Of a stretch of 64,000 nt of DNA, positions 46,999 to 55,833 are shown piece after piece. The notes under the pieces are model-generated. The model searched no databases and was not told the DNA's origin. It saw nothing but the letters and a program-made list of their open reading frames with translations. Numbering within the stretch: the first letter of the stretch is position 1; each line of letters opens with the position of its first letter. Source of the DNA: JANNYA01 sp031422315 (GTDB taxonomy: Bacteria; Pseudomonadota; Gammaproteobacteria; Xanthomonadales; SZUA-5); the NCBI GenBank assembly GCA_031422315.1, contig JANOQN010000024.1, positions 1-64,000 of the forward strand, in the 5' to 3' direction. The position numbers and the translations under genes are program-made.

Positions 46999-47798
46999 GG
47001 CACCACCACGCGATCATTGCGCACCAAATAGCGGCCGTTAAATACGATTGCCAAAGGCTCACCGCCCAAGGGCGCGCTCGCTGGCCCAGGGCGCTGCGCT
47101 TGCACATGCAGATGCGGCTCGCCGGTATTGCCAGAGTTGCCCACCGAACCGAGCCAGTCACCAACGGCAACGGCGGAGCCAACAAGCACCTGCACACTGC
47201 CAGGCCGTAGGTGCCCGAGCAGCACTTCGACACTGCCGCCAGCGAGCTGATCAGCGCAGCGCACCAATACGTAATTGCCGGCCAAATGTTCGCGGTCCAC
47301 CTCGGGCACTTGCATATCCGGCAATCCATCTACCACGTGCAACACTTGACCGGAGCAGGGCGCAAGCACCGGCGCGCCGTAGATGCGGTATGCGTTTGGA
47401 TCGGCTGGCAGCACACCACGCGCACGCAGCCCGTACGTGTCGATTTGCACGATGTCTACACCGTAGGACTGCCCACGCCAGGCCTGCAATCTAGCTTCGC
47501 TGGAATTAAGCGTCATCAGATGCGCGTTAGTGCTGATATCGCTGCCGCCATTGACGATCAAAAAGTTGCCAGCGCGCAGCGGAAACATCAAATTGACTGA
47601 GGCAACCGGTGGCGCAATTTTACTGCGCAGCGCCACGACGATACCGTTGATGGCTGCAAATCCTAATGCCAAGAGTAAGAACACAGTGATCCACGCGCCC
47701 CATGTAATTGGCAGCGCCAATACAAACGGAACTTGCAGCAGCCAAAGTGCTCCGAGCAATATCGCAAAAATGCCAACACCGAGCGCTGCTTTTTTCAC
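46995..47798 (-). CDS. Membrane-anchored M23 (LytM-type) peptidase
   Basis: A 267-residue protein with two N-terminal membrane helices (about 5-27 and 31-54) and a C-terminal LytM domain (about 100-250). Putative zinc ligands are the His in STNAHLM and Asp in QSYGVDIVQ, and HLHVQ near the end; EVLLGHLRPGSVQV carries the other conserved His. M23 enzymes cut peptidoglycan peptides or act as pseudopeptidase regulators. The gene is flush with the hydrolase gene and with the oxidoreductase gene (four-base overlaps). Such a pairing suggests passage through the cell wall for the exporter. Confidence 0.85.
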   Translation of the reverse strand: MKKAALGVGIFAILLGALWLLQVPFVLALPITWGAWITVFLLLALGFAAINGIVVALRSKIAPPVASVNLMFPLRAGNFLIVNGGSDISTNAHLMTLNSSEARLQAWRGQSYGVDIVQIDTYGLRARGVLPADPNAYRIYGAPVLAPCSGQVLHVVDGLPDMQVPEVDREHLAGNYVLVRCADQLAGGSVEVLLGHLRPGSVQVLVGSAVAVGDWLGSVGNSGNTGEPHLHVQAQRPGPASAPLGGEPLAIVFNGRYLVRNDRVVVP

Positions 47799-48385
47799 TC
47801 CGCACCCGCCCCCATACGCTCAAGTTTACTGAGCCATTTCGCGGCATCGCCCGATTTCATATCGCCGGTCAAGCCAATGAGCGTTTTACGGACGGGCGCA
47901 ATGCCGACATAGCCTAAGATGTTGCGCGCTAAAGATTTAACGCTGTGCGCACGAAAATACCAGCGATACACCAACGCAGGCATACCCATCGTTACGACCA
48001 CGCGCGCTGAACGCCCAGTCAAGCCTTTTTCGCCCCAAGGATTGCCGCCTGGCGTTCGGATAATCGCAAAGCCGGGCCGCGCAACTTGCTCTAGAAATCC
48101 CTTGAGCAAGGCCGGCATATCGCCGAGCCACAGCGGGAAGAAGAAAACGATGTGTTCGGCCCAGGCGATATCAGCTTGCGCGGGTTTAAGACTGGCTGGA
48201 AGCTCGCCTTTTTCCCAATCGTGCTGGCTGCGCAGCAGTGGGAAATCAAGCGTCGCAAGTTCGATTTGCCGAACGACATGTCCAGACGCGTCAGCGCCTT
48301 TTGCATAGCTTGCCGCAAGCGCGTGGCACAAGTGCGGTTGGCTGGCATCAGGATGCGCTTGAATGATTAGGATTCGTTTTGACAT
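47795..48385 (-). CDS. NAD(P)H oxidoreductase, flavodoxin-like fold
   Basis: The ATG at 48385 is chosen: AGGTG lies seven bases upstream and the protein begins at the fold (SKRILIIQAHPDASQPH). The 196-residue product has the FMN-binding start, FFFPLWLGDMPALLKGFLEQV (KefF/NQO1-type signature), and a C-terminal acidic helix. The family reduces quinones or regulates Kef channels. It is the first gene of the overlapping operon that runs to the adaptor gene. Confidence 0.87.
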   Translation of the reverse strand: MSKRILIIQAHPDASQPHLCHALAASYAKGADASGHVVRQIELATLDFPLLRSQHDWEKGELPASLKPAQADIAWAEHIVFFFPLWLGDMPALLKGFLEQVARPGFAIIRTPGGNPWGEKGLTGRSARVVVTMGMPALVYRWYFRAHSVKSLARNILGYVGIAPVRKTLIGLTGDMKSGDAAKWLSKLERMGAGAE

Positions 48386-48508
48386 GATATGCACCTGTAA
48401 ATTTGCCAAGGGCTTCCTTGCTTTGAGCCTGTCAAGCGTGGGCGCGCACTTAGCATTATTCCGTACGCTGACGAACCCGCTGGTGCAGTAACGCTATATT
48501 TGCACTCT

Positions 48509-49144
48509 TCATTGCCTTTTCCCGGCGACCAGCAAAAGGCCAACCCCAACGGCAAACGCAGCAATAAGCGCGAGATCGGGTTCAACGCCGAACTCAAACG
48601 CAGCCTGCGCACCGACAAGACACCACAGCAAAGGAACAATCAATGTGCTGCGCGGCATCGGTGGCTTTGCAAAGCAAAGCATACCGATGCTGAAAATCGT
48701 TGTCGGGCACGGAAGCCCAAACGTCGGAGTTTCCGGAAATGGGTGACCGGACTGAGCTGACCAGATCGGATAAACAAAAAGCGCGAAACTAATGAGCACA
48801 ACCCCAATTACCGACTTCGCACCAAGAGCCCACTGGAATGTGAGCTTGCGTCGAACCACACCCTGCCAAAAAAAGACGCTCGAGCCAATCATAAAAAACG
48901 CGGCGAATGCGTAAGCGCCTGGATTGATGCGTGCAAAGAACATGCTGTGATACACCAAGGCCATCCAAGCCCAAAGAATTCCGAGGATGCAGGACACCAC
49001 AATGCCGGAGCGCGGCCGAGGCACAAACGCCGCTGCAACTGCCATCAACGCCATGCCTACGAACAGCCACTGCGCTGGCCACACCGCCTGGTTGTAGTCG
49101 CGAAAAACCTGATGAAACTGCTCTGGCGTAAACGGGATTGCCAT
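48509..49144 (-). CDS. DUF6064-like multispan membrane protein
   Basis: A 211-residue protein with about six membrane helices and a recognisable N-terminus, FTPEQFHQVFRDYNQAVWPAQW, common in a small family of membrane proteins (DUF6064-like). Function unknown. It lies 124 bases upstream of the oxidoreductase gene and may be a separate unit or the promoter-proximal part of the exporter operon. No signal peptide other than the membrane helices. Confidence 0.78.
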   Translation of the reverse strand: MAIPFTPEQFHQVFRDYNQAVWPAQWLFVGMALMAVAAAFVPRPRSGIVVSCILGILWAWMALVYHSMFFARINPGAYAFAAFFMIGSSVFFWQGVVRRKLTFQWALGAKSVIGVVLISFALFVYPIWSAQSGHPFPETPTFGLPCPTTIFSIGMLCFAKPPMPRSTLIVPLLWCLVGAQAAFEFGVEPDLALIAAFAVGVGLLLVAGKRQ

Positions 49145-49182
49145 GCGTCATTGGCCTAGATGACAACGATGCACTTTTCGCA

Positions 49183-50049
49183 TCACAGCTCAAACTCATA
49201 ACGCACCGTTTTAACCTTGCCGACGAAATACGAAGCACGGCCGTTCGGGCGCAAATACGCGGCCTCACCAGCCATTGGAATCAACATGCCGTGTTGCGGC
49301 TGATAGTCTGAAAACGTGCATTCCCAGGGCAGCATGACCATGACCATGTCCTTACCGACCCCGGCGCCGCGTGCATCAGCCCGAGCAGCGGCAATTAGGC
49401 CTTCTGCATTGAAGCTAAAATGCAGCGTTAGGCTGATCGGCCCATCATTGATGGTGGCACTGGCAGAGCTGCTATCAACCGCTTGCCAGCGCACGCCTTG
49501 ACTGGGCAAAAGCGCGGTCGGGTACCACGGTGTTTCGGCAAACCAGCGCAAGAATTCGCCGCGCGCTAACTCGCCGCCGCCCTGCGTGTTCGCGACCGTA
49601 AACAAGCCCAGCAGCTTGGCATCCAATGCGCCCTGGCCCGCCATGTAGCTATCGACAACGCGTGCGGGTACGCCGGGAAACATGGTAATGGCGGCGTTCC
49701 AAATAAAACCAGGGCGCAACGTAACAACGCGCTGCTGCGAAGTAAATGGCTTCCACTGCTCACCGGCCGTCGCCATATTGATAGTGCCCGCCATTTGAAG
49801 ATCGGCGGCGGCAATAATGGGCTGACCATCTTTAAGCACGGCGCGAAAATAGCGCCGCACCGGTTCAGGCAAGCCTTCGATTTCACGCGCGTTGTAGCGC
49901 GCTATATCAGCTGGTGCGCGCTGAGCTTCAAGCTGCAGCAAAAGTTGCGTTGAACTTTTCTGCCAGCGGGATGCGCCATACGCGCTTAGAATCAGCATGA
50001 CCGTAATCGCAGCTGCGATAGATACCACGAGCCATTTTAGCCAAATCAT
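49183..50049 (-). CDS. DUF6544/DUF6920-like anchored protein
   Basis: The start is placed at ATG 50049 with AGGAAG upstream; an earlier frame start at 50100 adds 17 residues. The 288-residue product has one N-terminal membrane segment (about 5-24) and a soluble domain with EIEGLPEPVRRYFRAVLKDG, then WNAAITMFPGVPARVVDSYM and FLRWFAETPWYPTALLPS. I believe it belongs to a family of unknown function known from many bacteria, though the family number is not certain. It lies 38 bases upstream of the DUF6064-like gene. Confidence 0.75.
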   Translation of the reverse strand: MIWLKWLVVSIAAAITVMLILSAYGASRWQKSSTQLLLQLEAQRAPADIARYNAREIEGLPEPVRRYFRAVLKDGQPIIAAADLQMAGTINMATAGEQWKPFTSQQRVVTLRPGFIWNAAITMFPGVPARVVDSYMAGQGALDAKLLGLFTVANTQGGGELARGEFLRWFAETPWYPTALLPSQGVRWQAVDSSSASATINDGPISLTLHFSFNAEGLIAAARADARGAGVGKDMVMVMLPWECTFSDYQPQHGMLIPMAGEAAYLRPNGRASYFVGKVKTVRYEFEL

Positions 50050-50287
50050 AGTGAGCTTCCTTGCATGCGTCGCTGCGCTTTGCGCACAAGCCTGTGGCAT
50101 CGCTATTTTAGATTCTGTGCATTGGCGAACTCAGCCGCATTTTGATTGCATCGCGTTGTGATCTAGCGCGCGCCAGCGAACAGACGCTCGGCCAAGCGCG
50201 CGCGCATTTTTGCAGTGCTGTTATCCGTGCACTTTATCTGCAGGTCGGCTCTGATCAAAATCGCCCAATCTAAAACAAGGAAAGCTC

Positions 50288-51109
50288 ATGCTACACAATA
50301 TAAAAAAGCTCGAGAACTACAAAATTAGCGCCACCGACGGCGAAATTGGTCATGTGAAGGATTTTTATTTCGACGACGACAAGTGGACAGTACGTTACTT
50401 TGTCGTCGAAGCAGGAAGCTGGCTAACCAGCCGCAAGGTATTGGTCTCACCGATCTCGGTACACAAGCCTGATTGGTTAGATAAAACACTCAATGTATCG
50501 ATTACTAAAGCGCAAGTTAAAGACAGCCCAAGTATCGACACGGATAAGCCTGTGTCACGTCAGAACGAAGAGCAATTTGTTGGATTTTATGGCTACCCGG
50601 GCTATTGGGTCGGCGGTGGCGTCTGGGGCGATGGCCTGTATCCGTATGCGCTAGCGCCCGGCTTTGGCGGCTATGGAGTTGACCGAATTGAACGCGAACG
50701 CGAGCTGGAATCCTACCTGAGCGCGGAACGCGCACGGCACCGAAACGATGATCCACATCTTCGAAGTTGCAATGAAGTAACTAACTATTACCTTCACGCC
50801 ACCGATGGTGACATCGGCCATGTGTCAGGCTTTTTGGTCGATGACCAAACCTGGGCAATTCGCTATTTGATTATCGACACCAGCAATTGGTGGCTGGGCA
50901 ATAAGGTGCTGCTCGCGCCGCACTGGATTTCCAGCGTTCGCTGGGGTGATCGAACGGTATCAGTTGATGTGAGCCGTGAATTCATCAAACACGCGCCGAT
51001 TTATGATGCGGAAGCCGAGCTGAGCCGGGAACAAGAATTAAGCCTGTATCGGCATTATGGCCGTAAGGCGTATTGGTTGGATGACGCTACGCTGGCGAAA
51101 GAGGTTTGA
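50288..51109 (+). CDS. Double PRC-barrel protein
   Basis: A 273-residue protein with two PRC-barrel repeats: residues 5-75 (YKISATDGEIGHVKDFYFDD, RYFVVEAGSWLTSRKVLVSP) and residues 170-245 (YYLHATDGDIGHVSGFLVDD, RYLIIDTSNWWLGNKVLLAP). Between them is a Gly/Tyr-rich loop (GFYGYPGYWVGGGVWGDGLY). AAGGAAAG precedes the ATG. PRC barrels bind RNA or protein in photosynthetic and ribosome-maturation proteins; stand-alone doubles like this are often stress-related, but the role is unknown. The strand is isolated from its neighbours. Confidence 0.88.
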   Translation: MLHNIKKLENYKISATDGEIGHVKDFYFDDDKWTVRYFVVEAGSWLTSRKVLVSPISVHKPDWLDKTLNVSITKAQVKDSPSIDTDKPVSRQNEEQFVGFYGYPGYWVGGGVWGDGLYPYALAPGFGGYGVDRIERERELESYLSAERARHRNDDPHLRSCNEVTNYYLHATDGDIGHVSGFLVDDQTWAIRYLIIDTSNWWLGNKVLLAPHWISSVRWGDRTVSVDVSREFIKHAPIYDAEAELSREQELSLYRHYGRKAYWLDDATLAKEV

Positions 51110-51130
51110 CCAGACAAGTGAGATAGCTAA

Positions 51131-51162
51131 TAACCACGAACGCAGTATTGTGTTCGTGGTTA
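51131..51162. terminator. Hairpin between convergent genes
   Basis: TAACCACGAAC (51131-51141) and GTTCGTGGTTA (51152-51162) form a perfect 11-bp stem with a 10-base loop, between the PRC-barrel gene (+) and vapC (-). There is no T-tract, so a terminator is likely but not certain. Confidence 0.5.
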
Positions 51163-51198
51163 GCGCATTGAGTCGGCGAGCGTATTCGAAATTCCAGC

Positions 51199-51600
51199 CT
51201 ACTTCGGGGTGACTACCTTCAATCCGTCGAAGTAGTGCCTAAAGAATCCAACATCAGTCGTCAAAAGTGCATCGGCCTGTACAGTGGCGTGTGCACCAAT
51301 TAGAAAGTCGGGCGCTACACGCTCACGCGGGCCTTTGTTGCGCACATAGCCGCGCATGATCCGTGCCGCTTCTAATGCGGAACCCATAGTCATTTGATCG
51401 TGCTGAATTTGACAGGCAATTAAGAAGTCTTTCAAGTCTAGCTCGTCGGTAAAATAGCGTCCTAGTTCGGCTATCACGACTGCGCAAACACATAGGCTGC
51501 CTAGCGCCAAAGCGGCTTCCAGAGATTTCAGCGCCACTTTGGCTCCTGGGGCACCTTTGACAATATCAAACAGCACGCTTGAATCAACCGCTGTTTTCAT
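51199..51600 (-). CDS. vapC: PIN-domain toxin VapC
   Basis: A 133-residue PIN RNase. Catalytic acids are in AVDSSVLFDIVKG (Asp5), IAELGRYF (Glu43) and PDFLIGAHA (Asp98 region), and TTDVGFFRHYF (Asp116). It overlaps its antitoxin gene by four bases (ATGA). It belongs to a different subgroup from the toxin at 22121, whose partner is a ribbon-helix-helix protein. Confidence 0.88.
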   Translation of the reverse strand: MKTAVDSSVLFDIVKGAPGAKVALKSLEAALALGSLCVCAVVIAELGRYFTDELDLKDFLIACQIQHDQMTMGSALEAARIMRGYVRNKGPRERVAPDFLIGAHATVQADALLTTDVGFFRHYFDGLKVVTPK

Positions 51601-51869
51601 TTGCGCAGTTTATGCGCTGGTTCGTCAGCCTCCCACGGCACTTTTCTGCCGCGCAGCTGTGCAAGCGCTTCGTTAGTTGTTAGGCCATCGTCTACTGCTT
51701 TGCCCATCCAACGACTCAAGTCGAGCTGAACATTTTTCTCAAAATACATTTTGCCGTCCTCAATGCGCAGCCGAAGTTTGCTGCCCGGCTTGAGACCCAG
51801 CGCGTCGCGTGCTTCCTTTGGAATCACGATTTGACCACGCTCAGCTAGCGTCACCTCTAAATTGCCCAT
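51597..51869 (-). CDS. vapB: VapB-type AbrB/SpoVT antitoxin
   Basis: The start is ATG 51869, with GGAGG six bases upstream; a 51893 start would add eight residues with no support. The 90-residue product has an N-terminal AbrB-like swapped-hairpin domain (LAERGQIVIPKEARDALGLK, KLRLRIEDGK) and a C-terminal helix rich in Lys, Trp and Glu that would bind the toxin. Such proteins bind their own promoter, here near 51870-51941. Confidence 0.87.
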   Translation of the reverse strand: MGNLEVTLAERGQIVIPKEARDALGLKPGSKLRLRIEDGKMYFEKNVQLDLSRWMGKAVDDGLTTNEALAQLRGRKVPWEADEPAHKLRK

Positions 51870-51941
51870 GGCATACCTCCGTTTTGCATGCACTAAGTAT
51901 GCTTTATAAAATACGATAATAGAAGTACGTTTATTGAGGCA

Positions 51942-52703
51942 TTAACTAACCACATTCCCGCGATCCGAAGCAATCACACCATCGGTCATTTCAATAATTC
52001 GATCACAGCGCTGCGCTAAGCGCGGATCGTGCGTGACGATCAAAAAGCTGGTGCCGCTATCTTTGTTGACGCGGCGCAGTAGGTCAAAAATATTGTCGGC
52101 GGATTGCGTATCTAAATTGCCGGTCGGCTCGTCTGCCAGTACCAGCGCAGGCTGCATGACCAGTGCTCTCGCAATCGCGACGCGCTGCTGTTGGCCGCCG
52201 GATAAATCGTTGGCTAAGTGTGTAGCCCAATCAGCCAAACCCACGGCGGCAATCAGCTCCGCCGCGCGCTGCTGCATCTGTGCATTGGGCCGGCCGTGCG
52301 CGGCTAGTAGTGGCAGCATGACGTTTTCTTGCGCGGTAAATGCCGGCAGCAAATTATGAAACTGAAACACAAAGCCCACTGCGTTCGCGCGCAGCTTGGT
52401 TAGTGCGGCGTCACTTTGCCCTGCGGCCTCCACGCCAGTGATAAATAGCTGCCCGGCAGTCGGCCGATCCAACAGGCCAATCATATTAAGCAGCGTGCTT
52501 TTACCTGAGCCCGAAGGCCCAATCAGCGCAGTAAATTCGCCACGCTTAATGGTCAAATCAATGCCGTGTAGCACTTCGGTTTCGGCCTTGGTGCCGACGC
52601 CATAAGACTTGCGTATGCCGACTAAACGCAGCGTTTCAGACGCGTCTTTATCGACGGCACTATCTGCTTGGGCCGCAGCCCCGGACTCAGCCACGGATAG
52701 CAA
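51942..52703 (-). CDS. ABC transporter ATP-binding protein, LolD-like
   Basis: A 253-residue ATPase with Walker A GPSGSGKS (about 62-69), FQFHNLLPAFTA, LSGGQQQRVAIA (about 167), Walker B VLADEPTGNLD and ITHD-like VTHD. The FHNL form is typical of LolD and MacB NBDs. It overlaps the permease gene by 17 bases. Along with the permease and adaptor it makes an export system. Confidence 0.93.
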   Translation of the reverse strand: MLSVAESGAAAQADSAVDKDASETLRLVGIRKSYGVGTKAETEVLHGIDLTIKRGEFTALIGPSGSGKSTLLNMIGLLDRPTAGQLFITGVEAAGQSDAALTKLRANAVGFVFQFHNLLPAFTAQENVMLPLLAAHGRPNAQMQQRAAELIAAVGLADWATHLANDLSGGQQQRVAIARALVMQPALVLADEPTGNLDTQSADNIFDLLRRVNKDSGTSFLIVTHDPRLAQRCDRIIEMTDGVIASDRGNVVS

Positions 52704-53916
52704 TCGCTGGGTCCATACGCGCGGCAGTGCGCGCTGGAAACACGGCGGCTAGAGTGCCGACCATCGTTGCCCCAATCGCCGCCCATAGAAACAGCCACGG
52801 GTCAAATTCAATCGTGAAAAAAGGCGTGCCATCTTCATTCACCGCCACTTTGCGCCACGCCCCTAAAAGCGCCCAGCCTGCCACCGAGCCAACCATTGAG
52901 CCTAGCAGGCCCATCACTGCGCCTTGCAGTAAAAACATTCGCAAAATCTGCGCTCGGGTTGTGCCGGTCGCGCGCAAGATTCCGATTTCTTTGGACTTTT
53001 GCACCACTGACACCACCAACACGCTGGCAATGCCAAGCGCTGCGGTTAGACCTACAAAAAATCGGATGATATTGTTGGACATAGATTGCCCTTGCAGTGC
53101 GGTAAAAAACTGCGAGTTGAGTTTGATCCAACTCTCGACATCTAAACCAGTTTGCGTGCGAACCGAGCTAGCAATGTCTTCAGCGTCAAATGGCTTGCTG
53201 ATATTGAGCTCAACGCTGGTCGCGCCGCCCGGAAGATTTAGCAGGCTTTGCGCGGTGCGCAGCGCGATGTAGGTTTGGCGCTCGTTGAAATCCTTATTGC
53301 CAAAATCAAAAATGCCCACCACAGTTAGCGTAACGCTGGCTTTGCTCTGGCCCTGCAAGATCAGTTTATCCCCTAAACCTACGCCCAAATCCAAGCCCAA
53401 TTCTTTGCCGATCAAGATATCGTTGGTGCCCACATTCGCGGTGCCGAGCTTCATTTGCTTTTCCAGCGCAATCAGCCGCAAATAGGATTCTGGCTCCATG
53501 CCGGTGATGCTGACCGCCTTATTGGCATTGCCGCGCAGCACAAAGCCTGCGCCTGCCACCACTGGCGCTACCACTTCCACTTCGGGCATTTTCAACAGTG
53601 CAGTGCGCACGGTTTGCCATTGATCCACTGAGCGCAAGCGCTGTGCGCGCGGCTGCAACAGCGTTGCTGGAATGATTGATGGGTCAACCTCAAACAAACT
53701 GCGTGCGACTTCTTTGGGCGGCCTGATAACAATCTGTGCCTGATAATCGAGGGTGCGGCGAAATAGATCTTTTTGCAGCCCGCCGATCAGCGCGGAAATA
53801 AATACGATCACTGAAACCCCGAGCGCCACGCCAGAAATAATCAGCAGCGTTTGCATCAAGCCTTCGCGCATGAATCTGGTTGCCAATATCCATTCGAACG
53901 GCAGCAATGGGTTCAT
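52687..53916 (-). CDS. FtsX-type ABC permease, LolC/MacB-like
   Basis: A 409-residue permease with one N-terminal helix (about 25-45), a periplasmic domain (about 50-270), and three further helices (about 285-390), ending MDPAIAIRG. That is the four-helix LolC/LolE/MacB-type layout. Lipoprotein or drug export is possible; LolC would usually come with LolE, and only one permease is here, so a MacB-like exporter with the HlyD adaptor is more likely. It overlaps the adaptor gene by four bases. Confidence 0.9.
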   Translation of the reverse strand: MNPLLPFEWILATRFMREGLMQTLLIISGVALGVSVIVFISALIGGLQKDLFRRTLDYQAQIVIRPPKEVARSLFEVDPSIIPATLLQPRAQRLRSVDQWQTVRTALLKMPEVEVVAPVVAGAGFVLRGNANKAVSITGMEPESYLRLIALEKQMKLGTANVGTNDILIGKELGLDLGVGLGDKLILQGQSKASVTLTVVGIFDFGNKDFNERQTYIALRTAQSLLNLPGGATSVELNISKPFDAEDIASSVRTQTGLDVESWIKLNSQFFTALQGQSMSNNIIRFFVGLTAALGIASVLVVSVVQKSKEIGILRATGTTRAQILRMFLLQGAVMGLLGSMVGSVAGWALLGAWRKVAVNEDGTPFFTIEFDPWLFLWAAIGATMVGTLAAVFPARTAARMDPAIAIRG

Positions 53917-55340
53917 GGCGAATCCGCAGCCTTTGCTTCATCATTTGTTTTAACTGCGCCGCCTTCCAGCGCGTCGGCTTCAACTGCACTCGGGCGCATC
54001 CGCACGTGCGCACCCTCAACAACTTGTGCGCTAGCAGGAATGACTGGATCACCTACTTGCAAGCCGCTCAGCACCTCAGCGTTTTCATCACCCAACAGGC
54101 CAAGCACTATTGGTTGGCGCACTGCACGTTTGCCGCGCAGCACCAAAACCCACGGCGCAGTGCCATCAATGCCGCGCACTGCGCCAATCGGTATGACCAA
54201 CACGTTATTTCGCTGCGCGGTTGCAATGTCGACTGACACCGTCATGTCTTGCCGCAAATAGGGCGGCGGCGCGGGCACATCGAGCTTTATCACGACCGCG
54301 CCGCGCGTGGCATCCACCGCCGGATTGATAAACGCAACGCTGGCGGCAAAGCGCTCATTTGGATACGCATCGGCGGACGCAAGCGCGCTTTGCCCAACGC
54401 TCAGTTTGGCCAAGTTCTTCTCATCCAGCTGCACTTCAATTTGCGTTTTACCAGCGCTCGCCAAGCCCATCAAAACTTGCCCGGGCTGCACCACATCACC
54501 CGGTTCCACCGCGCGGCTGATCAAAATACCGGCAGCCGGTGCCAAGATGCGCTGCTGCGCCAATTTCACTTGCGCTTGCGCAAGTGCGGCCTGCGCCTGC
54601 GCCTGCGCAGCATTCGCAAGCTCCGCTTGGCTACCGCCATCTCTGCGCGCCAAAACTTGCAAACGTGCTGCACCGCGCTGGCTTTGCGCGACTGCGAAAT
54701 TACGCTGCGCCTCGTCAAGCGTGGCTTGCCCGATAAATCCGCGCGCTTTCAAATTCTCATTGCGTGCCAGCTGACTCGCGGCTTGGCGCAGATTGGCCTC
54801 GGCCTCACGCAGGCTTTGCTCGGCCGCGCCTAGCTCGAGCTGGCTGACGCCAGCTTGCCGAGCATCTGCCTGCGCGAGCGCTGCCGCTGCCTGCGCAACG
54901 TTGGTCTTCGCATCGGCATCATCTAACTCAATCAGCAGCTGATCTTGTAAAACCTGTGCGCCCTCAATAACCGCGACCCGAATAACTCGGCCCGGTATTT
55001 GCGCGGCAATCGCAACTCGCTGCGGCGTAATAATTCGCCCGCTCGCCACGACAGTTTGCCGTAAATTGCCAGCAACTACCGGATAGGTCAGCACCGGGGT
55101 GCCAAGCACCAGATTGCGCAGCAACCACGCCAAAATCATGAATGCCAACACCACACCGATTACGATGCGCCGCCAGGGCCAGCGTTTTGCCGGTTTATCC
55201 GGCGCGGATTTTGGGTTAGCGTTTGGCGGCGTTGGCTGCGCAGCATTGGCGCTTGTCGGTACTGCGACTGCGCCGACTTCAGCAGCCATTGAGACGGCAG
55301 AAATCTGCATACGATGGGTGGACCAGTCGATGGTGCTCAC
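53913..55340 (-). CDS. HlyD/RND-type periplasmic adaptor
   Basis: A 475-residue adaptor with a GTG start, two bases after the stop of the small gene upstream. Residues about 1-55 are Ala/Pro-rich and cytoplasmic, then a membrane helix (about 57-75), a barrel-sandwich domain (VVASGRIITPQRVAIAAQIP, then LAPAAGILISRAVEPGD), a long coiled-coil hairpin (about 140-260, Ala/Gln-rich), and a beta-barrel (PVIPASAQVVEGAHVRMR). It would span the periplasm for the FtsX/LolD pair downstream. No TolC gene is in the window. Confidence 0.92.
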   Translation of the reverse strand: MSTIDWSTHRMQISAVSMAAEVGAVAVPTSANAAQPTPPNANPKSAPDKPAKRWPWRRIVIGVVLAFMILAWLLRNLVLGTPVLTYPVVAGNLRQTVVASGRIITPQRVAIAAQIPGRVIRVAVIEGAQVLQDQLLIELDDADAKTNVAQAAAALAQADARQAGVSQLELGAAEQSLREAEANLRQAASQLARNENLKARGFIGQATLDEAQRNFAVAQSQRGAARLQVLARRDGGSQAELANAAQAQAQAALAQAQVKLAQQRILAPAAGILISRAVEPGDVVQPGQVLMGLASAGKTQIEVQLDEKNLAKLSVGQSALASADAYPNERFAASVAFINPAVDATRGAVVIKLDVPAPPPYLRQDMTVSVDIATAQRNNVLVIPIGAVRGIDGTAPWVLVLRGKRAVRQPIVLGLLGDENAEVLSGLQVGDPVIPASAQVVEGAHVRMRPSAVEADALEGGAVKTNDEAKAADSP

Positions 55341-55341
55341 G

Positions 55342-55572
55342 CTAGTTCTCGGTCACGTTTGCAGTCGACCCGAATGCAGGTAAACTTTTAATCGCCACGC
55401 CCAGCACCCTACTGCGAAACACACATGCGACGAACACCATGATAATCACCGCGACAATGATCAGCATAAAGCAGGCACGCGGCGAAGGACGTGCGCGCTT
55501 CTCCTCTGCATTATCTGGTGCTGCGTTTTTTGCTTGTTCGAAGCTGAGGTGCTTAATTTTTGGCAGATTCAC
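55342..55572 (-). CDS. Small single-span membrane protein
   Basis: A 76-residue protein from a GTG start. Residues 1-34 are charged, residues 35-52 form a hydrophobic helix (MLIIVAVIIMVFVACVF), and the tail is polar. No family is recognised. It is two bases upstream of the adaptor gene and two downstream of the next small gene, so it seems to be part of the exporter operon, perhaps a small subunit. Confidence 0.6.
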   Translation of the reverse strand: MNLPKIKHLSFEQAKNAAPDNAEEKRARPSPRACFMLIIVAVIIMVFVACVFRSRVLGVAIKSLPAFGSTANVTEN

Positions 55573-55574
55573 GG

Positions 55575-55826
55575 CTAGAGACTCGTAGAGGCTTTTTGGT
55601 TAGCTTTATGGCCTGCTTTAATCGCGCCTCGGATGTTCATAGCCGCTAAGCCAACTTGCAGCGATACCAATGCCCACGCGGTATCGAAGATTCCCCATAC
55701 AATCCAAAGCGCGTTGCTCAGCAAGAACACCCAAAACCCGATCTTGCGTTTTGTTTCCACATCGGATCCCACAAGCCACGAAGCCAAGATCGTGATAATC
55801 ATCGCGGGCCATTGCAGATGATCCAT
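55575..55826 (-). CDS. Small two-helix membrane protein
   Basis: An 83-residue protein with helices at about 6-22 and 30-55 (GFWVFLLSNALWIVWGIFD), like a small transporter half or a PQ-loop-type segment, and a Lys-rich tail. It starts eight bases after the DUF2177 gene and precedes the single-span protein. I know no defined function; an amino-acid-transporter-like protein is one possibility. Confidence 0.65.
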   Translation of the reverse strand: MDHLQWPAMIITILASWLVGSDVETKRKIGFWVFLLSNALWIVWGIFDTAWALVSLQVGLAAMNIRGAIKAGHKANQKASTSL

Positions 55827-55833
55827 ACGCTTA

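Noticed and set aside
52687..53916. LolC of a LolCDE lipoprotein exporter
   Set aside because: LolCDE needs two permeases and no HlyD adaptor; here there is one permease and an adaptor, so a MacAB-like exporter is more likely.
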